DNA of 64,000 nt, taken from the NCBI GenBank assembly GCA_034638255.1, contig JAWPGT010000049.1, positions 104,500 through 168,499 of the forward strand. The letters are read 5' to 3'. Position numbers and translations under genes: made by a program. Each line of letters opens with the position of its first letter. The stretch's first letter is position 1. Positions 61,586-64,000 of this stretch are shown here, one piece after another. Origin of the DNA: Coprinus comatus (lineage: Eukaryota; Basidiomycota; Agaricomycetes; Agaricales; Agaricaceae). The notes beneath the pieces were generated by a model that was not told where the DNA came from, did no database searches, and was given only the letters and a program-made list of their open reading frames with translations.

Positions 61586-63989
61586 GAATGTGGGGTGTAT
61601 ATGTCAGTTTCGTAGGCTCATAGGTAGGTCCAATGTGTAATTAGATGTCTCAGGTGACACTGACATTACTTTGTAGGGTCCTATGTATTTTGGACATAAT
61701 TTAGATGCTCTGTTTTTTGGTAGCCAAAGATTCTTTGATGACAAATATACCATGCTTCCCACTGTGATTCTATTGTCAGGTCTTCTGTTCCTATTTGCTT
61801 GCTCTGTTTTGAATGATTGAGCCTCTATGATTGCATCATGTGCCTCTGACACATTTAAAAATGCCATATTCACAAACTCCTGTATGCCCTTGGGTAGTCT
61901 GCCAATCTTGCCTACTCCTTTCAACATGTGTGGCATGTTGCCATTCAATTCAAAAGGTGCAAATTTTGTTGTTTCTGATATGCTACTATTAATGGAGAAT
62001 TCCACCATAGGCAGTTTGTCCACCCAGTCTTTCTGGTCATGTCATACCACTGATCTCAGGATTTGCCCTATATTCTTATTGGCATGTTCTGTCTGGCCAT
62101 CTGTCTGGGGGTGAAATGATGTGGACATCAATAATCATGTTCCTAGTAGTCAATGAACTTCCTGCCACCATTTTGATGTGAACTTAGAGTTATGGTCGCT
62201 CACAATGGAGTCAGGCAGCCCATGAAGTCTGACTATTTCTTTAATGTATGTCTATGATAACTCCTCCACTATACTCATTGTTCTGACTGGTATCAAATGT
62301 ACCATACTTGTTAATCAGCATATGATCACCCATAAGTAATCATAACCCCGTGATTCTGGAAATGGGCCAATAAAATCCATTCCTATGGATCCCCATGGTC
62401 AATCGGGTATTGGTAACAAGTGTAGTAGTCCCATTGGCCGGAGGTTGGATGTTTTGGAAACTTGGCATGTCTGACATGACTTGCAGAAATTTCGTACATC
62501 TTTTCCTATTCCTAACCACCAGTACCATCTACACAAGTACTCACTCGTCTTTAGTTCTCCAAAGTGCCCCACCACATCATGACTGCCAGATAGTAATTTC
62601 ATAATTATTATTCTATCATTTGGTATGCATACTACTTGTGTGCCCTTCCTATTTATAGTCATTATCAGTCCATCATTCACCTGGAATGTGTTGTGATCCT
62701 GTGGCTTTGCTATTATTTTGGAAAACAGTGCATCCTCCTTATATCCTTCTTTAATCTTCTCCAATAACCTCTCATCCAGCATGTTCCCATCTTCCACAAC
62801 ATTGCCATTTGTGGTGTCTATCTTGTCCAGTGCTACTTGGACTGGATCTTCATCAGCAATTCTCCTATCTGCCATCTGCAGTGCTTTCTGCTTCTTCTTC
62901 ACGCATCTCCTTCTTTTCCTGCAGACATCTGCTCTGTCACTGCCCATTGATTATCATTGCCCTGATTTCCATGTTATGATTCTCAATTTCCTGTATTCAT
63001 CCTATTGGTAAGTCCTCTCCCTCTGGGTCAATTCTTTGGTCTGCAGATACAAAATCATGTTCTAGATCATAATTTCTGTGTACATCATCATCCTCAAAGT
63101 ATCTGCTTAAGCAATCTGCAACCTTATTATATTCCCCTTTCACATAGGTAATATCAAAATCAAATCAGGACAAATATTCAGTCCAATGTTGTTGACACCT
63201 TGATAGGTGTGATTGTGTTTTGAAAAACTCCAATGCTTTGTGATTGGTTATGATGTGAATAGGATACCCTACTAGTTTATCCTCCCATTTGGTAAGTGCT
63301 TCCAATATTGCCATTGTTTCCATTTTATGCACTGCATAGTTTTGCTGTGCTGGTGTGAACTTCTTTGACATCAGTCCAGCTGGTCAACAAGTCATCTATG
63401 ATGTACCCTGTCCATACATTGCCCCTATACCTGTTTTTGATGCATCACAAATCACCCATGTAGGTTCAGGTAGTTGAGGGTCAATGGGTTTCAATATTGG
63501 TGTTTTACAGCATATATGCTTTATCATTTCAAAACATCATTGATGTATTGGTCTCCAATGAAATGGTGTTCTATTCTGTGTAATAGACATGAGTGGTCCC
63601 ATATATGCCATGACATTTGGTAGGAAGTTTGCCAAGTAGTTGATCAACCCCACAAACTTCTGAACATCATTATAATTATGTGGTGTCTTCCAATCATGTA
63701 TATGTGCCAGTTTATCCATGTCTGGGTGTATCCCTCCATCGTTGATTTTGTGGCCCAAGCAATCAATCTCCTCTGCATATAGTTCACACTTGCTTGCTTT
63801 AATATATAGTTTCTGTTCCCTTAATTGTTCAAACACGATTTGTAGTGTTTTTTCGTGAACTTCCTTAGTATCTGAATACACAAATATGTCATCCAAGTAC
63901 ACATGAATGTTCACTCCTATGATGTCATGAAATATGTGTGTCATGAGTCTCTGGAATGTGGCTGGTGCATTACAGTCTCCTTGCTGCAT
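61586..63989 (-). pseudogene. Gypsy-2 pol (RT, RNase H, integrase)
   Basis: RT: NAPATFQRLMTHIF and the catalytic VYLDDIFVYS, then ASKCELYAEEIDCLGH. RNase H: WVICDASKTGIGAMYGQG, AVHKMETMAILEALTKWEDKL, ITNHKALEFFKTQ, VKGEYNKVADCLSRYFE. Integrase: GHFGELKTSEYLCRWYWW with the HHCC knuckle (CKSCQTC), then the core and VEFSINSSISETTKFAPFELNGN. Stops occur at conserved residues: TGA for Arg in HQ*CFEMIK and LS*FDFD, TAG for Trp and TGA for Arg in GTS*MTC*PAG. A frame change lies near 62945. Confidence 0.8.
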
Positions 63990-64000
63990 AATTTTACTGA

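Larger units (their letters stand above)
58431..64000 (-). mobile_element. Gypsy-2: Ty3/Gypsy chromovirus with an extra ORF, inserted in Copia-1
   Basis: On the minus strand: RT (63989 down), RNase H, integrase, chromodomain, then a 522-codon extra frame (60378-58810), a polypurine tract (GAAAGGGGGATG, about 58635-58645) and the 3' LTR (58623-58431). It is split by solo LTR C at 60962-61585. The gag, protease and 5' LTR are beyond the right edge. Confidence 0.85.

Noticed and set aside
48838..63989. TGA read as tryptophan (alternative genetic code)
   Set aside because: Host genes use TGG for conserved Trp (for example in PGI1 and Dicer) and TGA as a stop. In the elements TGA mostly replaces Arg, so decay explains it.

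Overview
The window reads as nuclear DNA of a filamentous fungus, most likely an agaricomycete (mushroom-forming basidiomycete). The evidence is intron-rich genes with short GT-AG introns of about 50-140 nt, an F-box protein of the agaric type, FunK1 fungal-type kinases, a Dicer, eight-cysteine CFEM-like surface proteins, and Ty3/Gypsy chromovirus and Ty1/Copia elements of basidiomycete type. The species cannot be named from sequence alone.

Left part (1-24.5 kb): an F-box gene, a small unknown two-exon ORF, cystathionine gamma-lyase, and three paralogous secreted CFEM-like genes in tandem on the minus strand with the wreck of a fourth. Next come a six-exon Dicer (one intron is GC-AG), an MFS drug:H+ antiporter, a decayed aminoglycoside-phosphotransferase-like gene and a four-exon isochorismatase-family hydrolase. 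Small non-autonomous DNA transposons are scattered between them. The most striking is a 584-bp foldback element at 21521-22104 whose arms pair over almost its whole length.

Middle part (24.5-40.7 kb): glucose-6-phosphate isomerase and COP9 signalosome subunit 3 are divergently transcribed from an 85-bp shared promoter. On both sides of this housekeeping pair lie inverted duplicates of a FunK1 kinase gene, one cut off before the kinase domain and one full length but broken. Another partial tandem copy and a third, catalytically altered FunK1 gene follow. A PIF/Harbinger-type MITE with a TTA duplication sits just upstream of the second copy. A ten-exon TKL-like protein kinase ends the gene-bearing part.

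Right part (40.7-64 kb): a nested transposon tract with no host gene that I can see. A plus-strand Gypsy element (Gypsy-1) is split by a minus-strand Copia element (Copia-1). Copia-1 is split by a minus-strand chromodomain Gypsy element (Gypsy-2), and Gypsy-2 is split by a solo LTR with a perfect 5-bp target duplication. A second nest of Copia fragments and solo LTRs lies at 42-48.5 kb. Gypsy-2 carries an extra 522-codon frame between its chromodomain and polypurine tract, interrupted by stop codons but by no frameshift.

A theme runs through the duplicated sequences: decay by C-to-T/G-to-A transitions. Old and young LTR copies differ at CpG sites, conserved Arg (CGA) codons have become TGA and conserved Trp codons TAG, and a FunK1 duplicate shows the CGA/TGA pair at one homologous codon.
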